Assembly: GCF_036013975.1 (NCBI RefSeq)
Contig: NZ_CP107904.1
Location: forward strand, 4,341,001-4,405,000
Length of the DNA stretch: 64,000 bases
Reading direction: 5' to 3'
Source of the DNA: Kitasatospora sp. NBC_00458
GTDB taxonomy: Bacteria; Actinomycetota; Actinomycetes; Streptomycetales; Streptomycetaceae
Translations under genes and position numbers: made by a program
Shown here: positions 1 to 8,778 of the stretch, piece by piece
Position numbering within the stretch: position 1 is the stretch's first letter
How the letters are laid out: each line of letters opens with the position of its first letter
The notes under the pieces: generated by a model
Databases searched by the model: none
What the model was told of the DNA's origin: nothing
What the model saw: the letters and a program-made list of their open reading frames with translations, nothing else

Positions 1-1121
1 CACTGGTGGCTGCCGGCCGCCACGGCCATCAGGCAGATGCTCAGGTTGGCGCCGAGGTTGTGGCTGACCTTCAGGATCAGCCGGGTGTACTCGGCGAAGA
101 CCGGGGAGACGTAGGCGGCGACGCGCTGCGTGCCCTCGTAGGAGTCCGGCAGCGTGCCGTCCGGGTTCGGGCCGGTCGGCGGCGCGGTGACGGTGACGCC
201 GGCCCGGGCGAGGGCCTCGATCAGGGCGGTGCGGCCGAAGGCGGCCGGGTCCTGGACGGGCGAGATCCGGAGCGTCGGGGGCGCGTCGGCGGCGATCGTC
301 CCGGTCAGGGTGATGCGGGTGCCGTCGGGCGAGGCGGAGACGGCGAGCTCGGTCGGGCCGCCGGCGGCGACGGTCTGCACCGTCGACTCCACCTGGTACG
401 GCGCGACCTGCGGGCGCCAGCTGAGCTGGGCGGCCTGGCCGGGGGCGGTCGGGGTGGTGAGCAGGTCGATGACGTTGTCGTTGATGATCAGCGGGGTGGG
501 GCTCGGGTCCAGATCGGGGAACGAGGTGAACAGGCGGGAGTCGACGGCGACGTCACCGTGGACCTCGGTGATGCCCGCCTGCCGCACCTGCCCGGCGATC
601 TCGTCGAGGCCCGCGAGCGGGTTCTCGGGGGTGAGGGTCGCCCCGGGGACGTCGTTCGCGTAGGTGTGGTCGATGGGGGTGAAGGAGACGGAACCGTCGG
701 GTGCCGTCCGGCCGCCCATCGTGAGGTCGCCCTGGGCGATCACGACGAGCGAGCCGTTCAGGACCTCCCCGTCCCGGCTGCCGACGGCCTGGACCGGTGT
801 GGTGAAGCGGTGGTCGCCGCCGAGGGTGTGCCAGGCGCCGGACACGCTGACCAGCTTGGCCGTCGACCCGGGGATGAAGAACTGGTCCGGGTAGATCGAG
901 TGGATGACCTCGCCGGTCGTGTCGTCGATCTCCAGCAGGCCCCACTGGGCGTGCTGGTAGGCCGGTTTGGCCATGATCGCCCGGATCTCGGGACTGAGCG
1001 AGCGGTAGGGGTCGTCCTCGGGCGCCGCGGAGGCGGGGGCGGCCGTGCCGAGCGTCGCGGCGGCGAGGAGGACGGAGAGGGCGCCGGCCCGGAGGCGTCG
1101 CTGTCTGACGGTCGAACTCAT
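1..1121 (-). CDS. D-alanyl-D-alanine carboxypeptidase/endopeptidase, PBP4 type (peptidase S13), 3' end off window
   Basis: Exported penicillin-binding protein expected to trim or cleave peptidoglycan cross-links outside the membrane. The start is the ATG at 1121, behind an AGGTGG ribosome site. Residues 1-33 form a signal peptide (basic start, Leu/Ala core, end at APASA). The active-site SxxK motif is visible as GSTAK (Ser86, Lys89), and the second motif, SxN, as SHN near residue 351 in KVSHNLGAN. The KTG motif must lie beyond the left edge, so the gene is partial. About 373 residues are present of a family that usually has 450-500. It stands alone on the minus strand, 206 bp from the next gene. 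The family call is firm; which of the two peptidase activities dominates cannot be told. Confidence 0.9.
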   Translation of the reverse strand, partial: MSSTVRQRRLRAGALSVLLAAATLGTAAPASAAPEDDPYRSLSPEIRAIMAKPAYQHAQWGLLEIDDTTGEVIHSIYPDQFFIPGSTAKLVSVSGAWHTLGGDHRFTTPVQAVGSRDGEVLNGSLVVIAQGDLTMGGRTAPDGSVSFTPIDHTYANDVPGATLTPENPLAGLDEIAGQVRQAGITEVHGDVAVDSRLFTSFPDLDPSPTPLIINDNVIDLLTTPTAPGQAAQLSWRPQVAPYQVESTVQTVAAGGPTELAVSASPDGTRITLTGTIAADAPPTLRISPVQDPAAFGRTALIEALARAGVTVTAPPTGPNPDGTLPDSYEGTQRVAAYVSPVFAEYTRLILKVSHNLGANLSICLMAVAAGSHQ

Positions 1122-1327
1122 GGATCCACCTGTCCCGGGCCGTGCTTCGGCGCCGATCCGACGGTTGCGCAGGTCCCGGGCAGGGATACCTCAGGGGCGT
1201 CCGCGATCGAACCTTCCGGGGCGCAGTTCACCCGCTCGCCCGTCGGCCGGGCCCGGAAACCCGTCGACCGGGCCGGGGAGCCCACCGGAGCGGTAGGGAG
1301 CCGAACCCCGCCCCCCACGGTGCCCCG

Positions 1328-2164
1328 TCACCCCCGGTCGGACGCGGCCCCCGGCCCGGGCCGGTCGTGGTGGAACGCCTGCACCGCGGCGTAGCCGGGG
1401 ACCTCGGCGCCGGGGCTCGGGGCGGGGGCGCCGGCCCGGATCGCGGTGGCTCCGGCCACGGCGGCGGCCAGCGCGGTGCGGTAGAGGAGGGAGCCGAGGC
1501 TGACCCGGGAGACGCCGAGGTCGGCGAGGTGCGGGACGGTCGGCCCCGCGGGGCTGTAGAGGATGTTCAGCGGGACGTCGAGGGTGGCGCAGAGCTCCTC
1601 GATCGCGGACGGATCGGTGAGGCCGGGGACGAACACCCCGTCCGCACCGGCCTCCTGGTAGGCGGCGAGCCGGCGCCCGGTCTCCGGACCCGGGTCCGGC
1701 ACGGCCAGCCAGTGGGTGTCGGTGCGCGCGTTGACGAAGAGTCCGGGGGCGGCGGCCTTGACCGCGGCGATCTTCGCGGCGTGCAGGGCGGCGGGGGCGA
1801 GCGTGTCGTCCGCCCGGCCGTCCTCCAGGTTGATGCCGACGGCGCCCGCCCCGGCCAACTCGACCGCCAGGGCGGCGACTTCCTCGGGGTCGTCGCTGAA
1901 GCCGTTCTCGACGTCGACGGAGAGCAGGTAGCGGCCGGTGCGGCCGAGGCGGCGGGCCAGCCGGAGGGTCTCCGTGCGGGTGGCGGCGGCGCCGTCGGGG
2001 AGTCCGGCGGCTGCGGCGACGCCCAGGCTGGTGGTGCCGATGGCGGGGAAGCCCTGCTCGGCGAGGAGGGCGGCGGAGGCGTGGTCCCAGGCGTTGGGGA
2101 GCAGCAGGGGCTCGCCCGCCCGGCGGTGGAGGGCGGCGAACGGAGTGGGGGCCGAGGCGCTCAT
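1328..2164 (-). CDS. isocitrate lyase/phosphoenolpyruvate mutase family protein
   Basis: A 278-residue TIM-barrel enzyme of the PEP mutase/isocitrate lyase superfamily, whose members make or break C-C or P-C bonds next to a carboxylate. Family signatures are LPNAWDHASAALLAEQGFPA near the N-terminus, the SVDVENGF segment (metal and substrate region) around residue 85, GINLEDG, and NARTDTHW. The usual (K/R)KCGH loop of true isocitrate lyases is absent, so this is the short uncharacterised subgroup common in actinomycetes, often labelled carboxyvinyl-carboxyphosphonate phosphorylmutase without proof. Its ATG overlaps the TGA of the upstream P450-DinB gene (ATGA at 2161-2164), so the two are probably translationally coupled. 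The substrate is unknown. Confidence 0.85.
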   Translation of the reverse strand: MSASAPTPFAALHRRAGEPLLLPNAWDHASAALLAEQGFPAIGTTSLGVAAAAGLPDGAAATRTETLRLARRLGRTGRYLLSVDVENGFSDDPEEVAALAVELAGAGAVGINLEDGRADDTLAPAALHAAKIAAVKAAAPGLFVNARTDTHWLAVPDPGPETGRRLAAYQEAGADGVFVPGLTDPSAIEELCATLDVPLNILYSPAGPTVPHLADLGVSRVSLGSLLYRTALAAAVAGATAIRAGAPAPSPGAEVPGYAAVQAFHHDRPGPGAASDRG

Positions 2165-3687
2165 CGGGTGGTCCTCTCGAACGGGCGGAGGTCGCCGACG
2201 GCGTCCGCGTAGTACGCGGACTCCGCGGCGTGGAGGGCGAGTCGGCGGAACGACCAGCCGATGCCCGGGGAGTGGTCGAGCTGGTCGGGGGTGAGTGCGG
2301 CGTACCGGGCGGCCCAGATCCGGGCCAGCCGGGTGAGCCGGCTGCGCGCCTCGTCGAGGTCGGCGGCGGTGAACGGCGCGAGGTCGGCCGGGGTGGTGAC
2401 GGCCGAGGCGTGCCAGTGGTCGGGCTGGGTCGGCTCGCCGGCCAGCCGCGCCTCCAACTCGGCCAGGTGGTCGAGGAGATGGTCGGCGACCCGGCGGATC
2501 GCCTTGTGCGGGGTGAAGGTGCGGCCGTCGACGGTGACCGGGCGCCCGTCCCACCCGGTCCAGGTCCCGGCCAGGGCGAGGACGTGGTCGACCATGGCGG
2601 GGACGAGCCCGGCGGGGTCGCCGGCGGGCGGTATCTCTCCGGGGGAGGCGGGTACAGGCCCGGTCGGGTCCGAGGCGCCGTGCAGGATGCCGGAGGCGAC
2701 GGCCAGCGCGTGCGTGCGGCCGGGGCAGAGCCGGGGCGGGGCGCCGAAGGTCAGCGGCGGCAGCCCGGGGCGGCCGGCCTGGGCGGCGGCGACGTCGAGC
2801 ACCACCTGCGCCCCGGCGGGGACCGGCACTCCGCCCACCTCGGTGTCCCGGGCGGCGTGGCGGCGCATCGCCCGGACGGGCGGGTCGTGGTGCAGCGCCG
2901 CCGCAATCGGGTCGGCGGCGCCCGCCCCCTCGGCGGCACGGCGGGCGTTCTCGACCAGGGTGGCGGTGGCGTCGCAGGCCTGGACGAGCAGGCCGATCCG
3001 GTTGGCGGCCCGTTCGTCCTCCCCCGGCGTACCGGCGGGACCGGCGGCTCCGCCCTCGCCGCCCGCACCCCCGCCGCCCGCACCCCCGCCATCCGCACGC
3101 CCACCACCCGCGCGCCCACCGTCCGCGCCCTCACCGCCCGCGTCCCCGCCGACGGACCGCATCCGGGGCAGCAGCCAGGCCACCGCCGCGTCGGCCTCCG
3201 GGTCGTCCGGCTGCTCGACGAAGTAGGCCCGCGCCACCACGGTGACCGCCCTCGCGACCGCCTCCGGCTCGGCCAGCCCCAGTGCCTGCGCCAGCACCCG
3301 GACGGTCCGCAACCGGGCGTCCGGCTCGAACCCCGCGGCGGCCGCCACCCGCAGCGCGTCCGGGTCGAGCCGGGCGAGGTCCGCCTCGACACCCGCCCGG
3401 CGTACGGCGTGCCGCTCGCCCGCGCTGAACCGGGCGACCGTCGCGCGCAGCCAGGCCATGCCGCCGGCCGGCCCCGGGGCGGCCGGCACCGGCACCAGGG
3501 CGGGATCGGCGAGCGCGGCCGTGACGTCCTCGTACCGGTCGAACCGCACCGTCGACGGCGCGGACGCACCCGCACCCGAGCTGGGAGCGGTAGCGGGAAC
3601 GGGAACGGGAACGGGAGCAGGAACGGGAACGGGAACGGGAACGGCGGTGGACGAAGCGGCGGCGGAACTGACGACCGGGGTACGCAT
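2161..3687 (-). CDS. cytochrome P450-like protein fused to a DinB/maleylpyruvate-isomerase-type domain
   Basis: A 508-residue two-part protein. I chose ATG 3687 (GAGGG just upstream); a GTG at 3705 is possible but would run into the inverted repeat. Residues 14-30 are a Val-Pro repeat. Residues about 40-335 follow the P450 fold: an I-helix-like segment (QACDATATLVEN), a DPPVRAMRRHA segment, and the haem loop FGAPPRLCPG with Cys321. The ExxR motif expected just before DPPV is replaced by Ala263-Ala-Leu-His266. Residues about 355-508 form a four-helix DinB-like domain (His-rich HKAIRRVADHLLDHL, then GWSFRRLALHAAESAYYADA). A Gly/Ala-rich insert lies near residues 195-230. It overlaps the PEP-mutase-like gene and is divergent from an ArsR regulator. 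Haem binding is plausible from the Cys, but catalysis is uncertain. Confidence 0.75.
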   Translation of the reverse strand: MRTPVVSSAAASSTAVPVPVPVPAPVPVPVPATAPSSGAGASAPSTVRFDRYEDVTAALADPALVPVPAAPGPAGGMAWLRATVARFSAGERHAVRRAGVEADLARLDPDALRVAAAAGFEPDARLRTVRVLAQALGLAEPEAVARAVTVVARAYFVEQPDDPEADAAVAWLLPRMRSVGGDAGGEGADGGRAGGGRADGGGAGGGGAGGEGGAAGPAGTPGEDERAANRIGLLVQACDATATLVENARRAAEGAGAADPIAAALHHDPPVRAMRRHAARDTEVGGVPVPAGAQVVLDVAAAQAGRPGLPPLTFGAPPRLCPGRTHALAVASGILHGASDPTGPVPASPGEIPPAGDPAGLVPAMVDHVLALAGTWTGWDGRPVTVDGRTFTPHKAIRRVADHLLDHLAELEARLAGEPTQPDHWHASAVTTPADLAPFTAADLDEARSRLTRLARIWAARYAALTPDQLDHSPGIGWSFRRLALHAAESAYYADAVGDLRPFERTTR

Positions 3688-3706
3688 GGCCCTCACGCTA
3701 GGCACG

Positions 3707-3734
3707 GGACGGTTCGGTGTCCGCCGAACCGTCC
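3707..3734. promoter_or_regulatory. 11-6-11 inverted repeat, likely operator of the divergent ArsR/P450 promoters
   Basis: GGACGGTTCGG and CCGAACCGTCC are perfect reverse complements separated by 6 nt. The repeat fills the middle of the 65-bp gap between the two divergent starts (3687 and 3753). A dyad of this size in this place is what an autoregulating winged-helix repressor would bind. The perfect dyad is seen; the binding is inferred. Confidence 0.6.
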
Positions 3735-3752
3735 GCGCGGCACCATGGAGCC

Positions 3753-4499
3753 ATGTCGCTCGCCCAGCTCGCCGGACTGCTCGCCGACCCGACCCGCGCC
3801 ACGTTCTGCACCGCCCTGCTCGACGGCCGGGCCTGGACCGCCGGCGAGCTGGCCCGGTACGCGGGCGTGGCGCCGTCGACGGCGAGCGAGCACCTGTCCC
3901 GTCTGATCGCCGGCGGCCTGCTGGCCGAGGAGCGGCAGGGCCGGCACCGGTACGTCCGGCTGGCCGGTCCGGACGTGGCCACGCTGATCGAGGACCTGTC
4001 GACCTTCTCGCCCGCCGCCCCGGCGGACGCCCCGGCCCCGCGCTCCCTGCGCGAGTCCACCCGGATGAGTGCGGAGGCGCGCGCCCGTACCTGCTACGAC
4101 CACCTGGCGGGCCGGCTCGGCGTGGCGGTCAGCGACGCCGTCCTGGCGCGCGGGCTGGTGGCGGACGACGCCGGACCGGCCCTCACCGAGCGGGGCCGGG
4201 CGTGGCTGGCCGAGCTGGGCGTGGAGCTGCCCGCCCGGTCCGGGCGCGGGGGCGGGCGCCCGGTGGTGCGCAGCTGCCTGGACTGGACGGAGCGGCGCGG
4301 GCACCTGGGCGGCGCGTTCGGGGCCGTACTGTGCCGGACCGCGCTGGACCGGGCCTGGGTGGAGCGGATCGGTTCCGGCCGGGCGCTGCGGGTGACGCCG
4401 GACGGCGACCGGGCGCTGCGCGAGCTGCTCGGGGTGGAGTTCGGGGACGGGGAGCGCCCGCTCAGCCCATCGTCTTCGCGCCGTCCAGCGACTCCCTGA
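3753..4499 (+). CDS. ArsR-family winged-helix transcriptional regulator
   Basis: A 248-residue DNA-binding protein. The N-terminal 90 residues are a typical winged helix (LAGLLADPTRATFCTALL, then GVAPSTASEHLSRLIAGGLLAEE and the wing RHRYVRLAG). The C-terminal 130 residues form a second region with ARTCYDHLAGRLGVAV and CLDWTERRGHLGGA..GAVLC, seen in actinobacterial ArsR proteins of this length. It lacks the classical metal-site CVC motif, so it probably senses an organic ligand or none. The start is ATG 3753, because the in-frame upstream GTG region overlaps the inverted repeat. It is divergent from the P450-DinB gene and likely controls it and itself. Its 3' end overlaps the convergent DinB gene by 38 bp. 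Confidence 0.85.
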   Translation: MSLAQLAGLLADPTRATFCTALLDGRAWTAGELARYAGVAPSTASEHLSRLIAGGLLAEERQGRHRYVRLAGPDVATLIEDLSTFSPAAPADAPAPRSLRESTRMSAEARARTCYDHLAGRLGVAVSDAVLARGLVADDAGPALTERGRAWLAELGVELPARSGRGGGRPVVRSCLDWTERRGHLGGAFGAVLCRTALDRAWVERIGSGRALRVTPDGDRALRELLGVEFGDGERPLSPSSSRRPATP

Positions 4500-4956
4500 T
4501 GATGTCGGCGTGCCCGGCGTGCTGCGCGGTCTCGGCGATGACGTGCAGCAGCACCCGCCGGACCGACCAGGAGGCACCCGGTTCGAACCACGGTGCCTGG
4601 GGCAGCGGGTGGGCGGCGTCGAGGTCGGGCAGGGTGGCGACCAGTTCGTCGGTGTCGGCCGCGACCCGCTCGTAGGCGGCGAGCAGTCCGGTCAGGGTCT
4701 CGTCCTCGGCCATCCTGAACTGGCCTTCCCAGTCGACCTGTTCGGCCTCCATCGCGGTCGCGCCGCCGACCGCGAACCGCATCCAGCGGGCCTCCACCCC
4801 GGAGACGTGCTTGATCAGGCCGGCCAGGCTCAGCGCACTGGCCGTGGTGCGCCGGGCGGCCTGTTCGTCGGTGAGGTCGCGGACGGTGTAGCGCAGGAAG
4901 CCCCGGTGCTTGTCCAGGGTCTGCAGCAGGTCGGCGCGTTCGGTGTTCCCGCTCAC
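4462..4956 (-). CDS. DinB family protein (DUF664 type)
   Basis: A 164-residue four-helix-bundle protein of the DinB/YfiT superfamily, whose characterised members are metal-dependent thiol S-transferases (mycothiol or bacillithiol) or isomerases. Seen here are LLQTLDKHRGFLRYTVRDLTDEQ, the helix LSLAGLIKHVSGVEARWM with a conserved His, and the C-terminal SVRRVLLHVIAETAQHAGHADIIRES, giving the three-His metal pattern. GTG 4956 overlaps the TGA of the upstream VOC gene (GTGA), so both form one operon. Mycothiol use is a family-based inference, as this is an actinomycete. A second DinB-like domain sits in the P450 fusion on the other side of the ArsR gene. Confidence 0.85.
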   Translation of the reverse strand: MSGNTERADLLQTLDKHRGFLRYTVRDLTDEQAARRTTASALSLAGLIKHVSGVEARWMRFAVGGATAMEAEQVDWEGQFRMAEDETLTGLLAAYERVAADTDELVATLPDLDAAHPLPQAPWFEPGASWSVRRVLLHVIAETAQHAGHADIIRESLDGAKTMG

Positions 4957-5759
4957 TCGGCCACCATCGCAGGCATGTCGCCGACGGTCGTGCCGAGGTC
5001 GATGACGCCGAACGCCGCGCCCTGCGGGTCGCCGACCGCCGCGAACTTGCCGAAGGGGCTGTCCATCGGGCCGAAGTAGAGCTTCCCGCCGCGCCCGGTG
5101 ACCTTGGCGACGGTGGCGTCGCAGTCGTCGACCGCGAAGTAGACGCTGATGTAGTTCGGCGCCTCGGGCGGCAGGTCGTCCGGGCCCGCCTTCATCCGGC
5201 CGAGCGCCGGCGCCCCGCCGACCTGGAAGATCTTGTAGTCGACGTCGCCGGCGTCCATCCGCTGGACGGTGTAGGGGAAGACGGCGGGGAAGAAAGCGTC
5301 GGCGGGGCCGGGCTCGCGGGTGACCAGTTCGGCCCAGGTGTAGGCGCCGGTCGCCGCCTGCTTCTCGAAGCCCTCGTGGGTGCCGCCCTGCCAGACGCCG
5401 AAGACGACGCCGCCCGGGTCCTTGGCGATCACCATCGTGCCGAACTCGCCGACCTGCATCGGGCCCATCAGGACCTCGCCGCCGTTGCCGCGGATCTTCT
5501 CGGCGGTGGCGGCGGCGTCCGGCGAGGCCAGGTAGAGGCACCAGGCCGACGTGACCGTGTCGCCGTCCTGGCCCGGCATCGGCGGGACGATCGCGGCGAC
5601 CGCCTTGCCGTCCGAATAGGCCTGCGTGTAGTCGCCGTACTCGGACGAGGACTCGCCGAAGGTCCAGCCCAGTACGTCCCCGTAGAACGCCTTGGCGCCC
5701 TCCAGGTCGGTGAACATCGCGTCGGCCCAGCAGGGCGTTCCCTCGGGTGGCACAGGCAT
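4953..5759 (-). CDS. VOC family protein with two glyoxalase/dioxygenase-like domains
   Basis: A 268-residue protein made of two vicinal-oxygen-chelate modules (about residues 8-120 and 137-262). Each ends in the typical DP-G--F-V segment (KDPGGVVFGVWQG; GDPQGAAFGVIDLG). It starts each module like related actinobacterial proteins once called hydroxylase or CFP30B (PCWADAMFTDLEGAKAFYGDVLGW). No substrate can be named. ATG 5759 has GAGAGGG 8 nt upstream, and the minus strand further up shows TAGGGT as a possible -10 box. It leads a two-gene operon with the DinB protein, with a 4-nt overlap; both families often act on electrophile or thiol chemistry. Confidence 0.85.
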   Translation of the reverse strand: MPVPPEGTPCWADAMFTDLEGAKAFYGDVLGWTFGESSSEYGDYTQAYSDGKAVAAIVPPMPGQDGDTVTSAWCLYLASPDAAATAEKIRGNGGEVLMGPMQVGEFGTMVIAKDPGGVVFGVWQGGTHEGFEKQAATGAYTWAELVTREPGPADAFFPAVFPYTVQRMDAGDVDYKIFQVGGAPALGRMKAGPDDLPPEAPNYISVYFAVDDCDATVAKVTGRGGKLYFGPMDSPFGKFAAVGDPQGAAFGVIDLGTTVGDMPAMVAE

Positions 5760-5972
5760 GGCGAAGCCCTCTCGTGCGGCGTTTTGTCCCTTTTCGCCAC
5801 CCTAGCCAGTCCCCCGCCCACCCGCGCGTCCACGCGGTCCGGCCCTCCCCGCACCCCCTCCGCAGGCCCGCCGACCGCCTCCCCTCCCTTCTCCCCGCCC
5901 GGCCCCCGAACAGGACGGCGGCCCGCCGGAAGACTCCCCGACGGGCCACCGCACGTCCACAGCAGAACCAGC

Positions 5973-6007
5973 CGCTACCCGCTACCCGCTACCCGCTACC
6001 CGCTACC
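5973..6007. repeat. five perfect tandem copies of a 7-bp unit at the 3' end of geoA
   Basis: The unit CGCTACC is repeated five times without error. Read on the minus strand it is GGTAGCG, which contains TAG. The last copy supplies the stop codon of the geosmin synthase (6003-6005). Because 7 is not a multiple of 3, the array gives stops in all three minus frames. Confidence 0.95.
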
Positions 6008-8588
6008 CGACGTGCGAGACCCCGGCGACCGGCAGCGGTTGCGCCCCCACCGTGCCGAACCCGGTCGGCCCGGCCGGCACCGCGCCCGGACGCGGCACCG
6101 CCTCCACCGCACCACCGGCCGCTCCCGCCCCCGCACGCGCCACCGCCGCCGGCCGCGCCGCCGCGGTGCCCAGCCCGGTCGGACCGAACCACGCGAACCC
6201 CGCCCCGTCCGGCTCCGGCGCCGCACCCCCCGCGGGAACCGCCTCTCCCGCGGCCGCCTCGCCCTCCGCCCGGGCCGCCCCGGTGCCGAAGTGCCGCAGC
6301 AGGTCCTCCTCCCGGTACCGCCGGCAGTCCCGGTGCCAGATCAGGATCCCGGCCAGCCAGTTCTCCAGCTCCCGGACGTACCCGTCGAGCATCGCCCGAG
6401 CGTCCGCCTCCAGCTCGAAGTCGTCGTACAGCACCGGGAACTCGTTCGCCGCGACGTGCTGGAACTGGGCCAGCCGCGAGTGCATCAGGTCGTCGACGAT
6501 CCGGACCGCCGCCGGGTAGTCGCAGTCGAAGAAGTTCTGCACCACCAGCACCATGTTGTGCACCTCGCCCTCGAACTGCACCTCCTTCTGGTACGAGTGG
6601 AGGTCGTTCATCATGCAGGCGTAGTCGGCGGCCGCGTTCTCCAGCGAGCCCATCGAGCCGCTCGCGTAGACGCCGGCCGGGACGACCTGCCCGTGGGCCA
6701 GCCGGCAGAGGCTCATGGTGAGGTCGGACCCGAAGGTGGCCCGGCGCATCTCCAGGTAGTCGACCGGGTCCGGGATCCGGTTCTGGGCCTGGTTGCCGAG
6801 CTCCCAGATCCAGCTCAGCGTCATCTTCTCGACGGTCTCGCGGAACCGCCGCCGGGCCTCGACCGGCATCGGTCCGGTGGTCCGCGCCCAGACGTCGGCC
6901 AGTCCGCGCTCCAGCGCGTTGCCCGGCACGGGGGCCGGTTCGCCGTCGACCGGCATGAAGTCCGAGAGCCGCGCGTTGACGGCCTTGGCCCCCGCCAGGT
7001 CGCGGGTCTGCCCGAACACCGCGGGGAAGTAGTCGTCCGCGTAGGTGCCCCAAGTCAACCAGGCCGAGGTGAGGTCGAGTTGGGCCGCGCTGGCGTCCGG
7101 GTGGATGCCGGCCGCGCAGAGCGGGAAGTCGTAGTCGGCGACCTTCTCGGCGGTCCAGATGTCCGAGCCGGGCACGCCCGGCTGGGGCTCCAGCATCCCC
7201 GTCCGACGAGCCCACTCGGCCGTGTTGAGCCGTGAGAGGTCCAGGTAGGGGCTCAGCTCGACGGTGAACGGCAGCCGGAACTCGGGCAGTCGGGACGGGC
7301 CGACCTCCTGGAACGGCACGTGGGCGTGCGAACGCGCCCGCCGCACCCCGGGCTCGACGTCACCGTGCGATCCGCCGATCAGCCCCGTCCCGGGCGACTC
7401 CAGCGACGCGAACGGGAACCCGACCGCGCCGGGCCCCTGTGCCCCGGGGGCCCGCGAGGCCGGTCCGGAACGGCTCAACGAGCCCAGCTCGTCGGCGAGG
7501 TCGCTCAGCGCGCCGGAGCGCAGCACGTCCAGCGCCGACGTCCCGACCCCGCCGATCGCGAACGGGTCCCACCAGGTGGCCGCACCGGCCACCGCCCCGC
7601 CGCCGTTCATGTACCGGCTGGACCGCATGTGCCACTCGTGCCCGCCGGCCTGCCAGTCCTGCAGCCCCTTGACGTACGCCAGCACCTTGGCGCAGCCCGC
7701 CGGGTCGAGGCCGGAGTCGGCGAACAGCTGCGGGAGTTCGGTGAACACGGTGCTCTCGAACTGCTGGAGCCGCGAGGTGAGCAGGCCGTTGACGGCCTCG
7801 GCCGCCTCCTGCGTGGTGCAGTCCAGGAACTTCTCCAGCACCAGGACGCCGTTGCTGAGCTCGCCCTCGTCCTCGACCTCGCGCTGGTACGAGAACAGGT
7901 CGTTGCGCAGGTGGACCCCGTCCGAGAAGGCGTCCCGCAGCACCCGCAGCGGGCGCGCGCCCGACACCTCCGCCGGCACCTCGGCCCCGGCCGCGTACTC
8001 GATCAGCCCGGCCGACCAGGGCGCGCCGCCGACCTTACGGCGCATCTCGATGTACTCGACCGGGTTGGCGATCCGGCCCGCGTTGATGTTGGCGAGCTCC
8101 CAGAGCGACTCGTCGAGCAGGTTCCGGGTGCTCTCCGCGAACCGGACCCGCCAGTCCTCGCCCATCGACGGCACCGTGCGCCGCCAGAGGTCGGCCAGTC
8201 CGGCCTCGACGGGGTTGGTGGGCTCGGGCAGCGGGGCGCCGGGGTCGGCCGGCATGAAGAGCGGCAGCCGGTCCAGGTACGCCTTCCCGCCCGCCCGGTC
8301 GTTGGTCCGCTTGTAGATCTCCAGGAAGTGGTCGTCGAAGAAGAACACCCACACGTACCAGTCGGTGACCAGCGACAGCGCCTCGGCGGAGGCGTCGGGG
8401 TGGGTGTAGGCGCAGAGCAGGCCGTAGTCGTGGGCGTCCAGGTCGGCCCGGGTCCAGATGCCCGATCCCTCCAGCATGCCCATCTCCCGCGCCCACTCGG
8501 CGGAGTGGGCGCGGGCCTGCTCCAGATGGGGGTTGAGACGCGCCGGGTGCGGCACGTAGAAGGACGGGAGTTCGAACGGCTGTGTCAC
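6003..8588 (-). CDS. geoA: germacradienol/geosmin synthase (bifunctional sesquiterpene cyclase)
   Basis: Makes the earthy odorant geosmin: the N-terminal domain turns farnesyl diphosphate into germacradienol, and the C-terminal domain converts that to geosmin. Each half is a class I terpene synthase. The N-terminal half has the Mg-binding DDHFLE (residues 85-90) and NDLFSYQREVEDE; the C-terminal half has ADDYFPAV and NDLHSYQKEVQFE. GTG 8588 starts the sequence with MTQPFELPSFYVPHPARLN, as in known enzymes. At 861 residues it is longer than the roughly 730 usual, from a linker between domains and an Ala/Gly/Pro-rich tail with two GPTG(L/F)GT copies. It is a single gene with its own 190-bp upstream region. 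Confidence 0.97.
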   Translation of the reverse strand: MTQPFELPSFYVPHPARLNPHLEQARAHSAEWAREMGMLEGSGIWTRADLDAHDYGLLCAYTHPDASAEALSLVTDWYVWVFFFDDHFLEIYKRTNDRAGGKAYLDRLPLFMPADPGAPLPEPTNPVEAGLADLWRRTVPSMGEDWRVRFAESTRNLLDESLWELANINAGRIANPVEYIEMRRKVGGAPWSAGLIEYAAGAEVPAEVSGARPLRVLRDAFSDGVHLRNDLFSYQREVEDEGELSNGVLVLEKFLDCTTQEAAEAVNGLLTSRLQQFESTVFTELPQLFADSGLDPAGCAKVLAYVKGLQDWQAGGHEWHMRSSRYMNGGGAVAGAATWWDPFAIGGVGTSALDVLRSGALSDLADELGSLSRSGPASRAPGAQGPGAVGFPFASLESPGTGLIGGSHGDVEPGVRRARSHAHVPFQEVGPSRLPEFRLPFTVELSPYLDLSRLNTAEWARRTGMLEPQPGVPGSDIWTAEKVADYDFPLCAAGIHPDASAAQLDLTSAWLTWGTYADDYFPAVFGQTRDLAGAKAVNARLSDFMPVDGEPAPVPGNALERGLADVWARTTGPMPVEARRRFRETVEKMTLSWIWELGNQAQNRIPDPVDYLEMRRATFGSDLTMSLCRLAHGQVVPAGVYASGSMGSLENAAADYACMMNDLHSYQKEVQFEGEVHNMVLVVQNFFDCDYPAAVRIVDDLMHSRLAQFQHVAANEFPVLYDDFELEADARAMLDGYVRELENWLAGILIWHRDCRRYREEDLLRHFGTGAARAEGEAAAGEAVPAGGAAPEPDGAGFAWFGPTGLGTAAARPAAVARAGAGAAGGAVEAVPRPGAVPAGPTGFGTVGAQPLPVAGVSHVG

Positions 8589-8778
8589 CGGGCGAGCCTT
8601 TCTGGGCGCGTCGACAAGGCCGACCGGCACGGCGGAACGGGGCTCTGCTGCACGGCACCCGCCACCCGGTCGGCTCAGCATTACCCGTCACCAACGATCT
8701 CGACCGACGAACAGGAACAGTCATATGAGATAACCCGACCGGCTCGAACACCCGCCCAAAAACCAGCCCCCCACTGGA

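Noticed and set aside
6..2212. Long plus-strand ORFs opposite the PBP4 and PEP-mutase genes
   Set aside because: They are antisense shadows. Their products are Gly/Arg/Val-rich without motifs, while the minus strand gives clear proteins with signal peptide and active sites.
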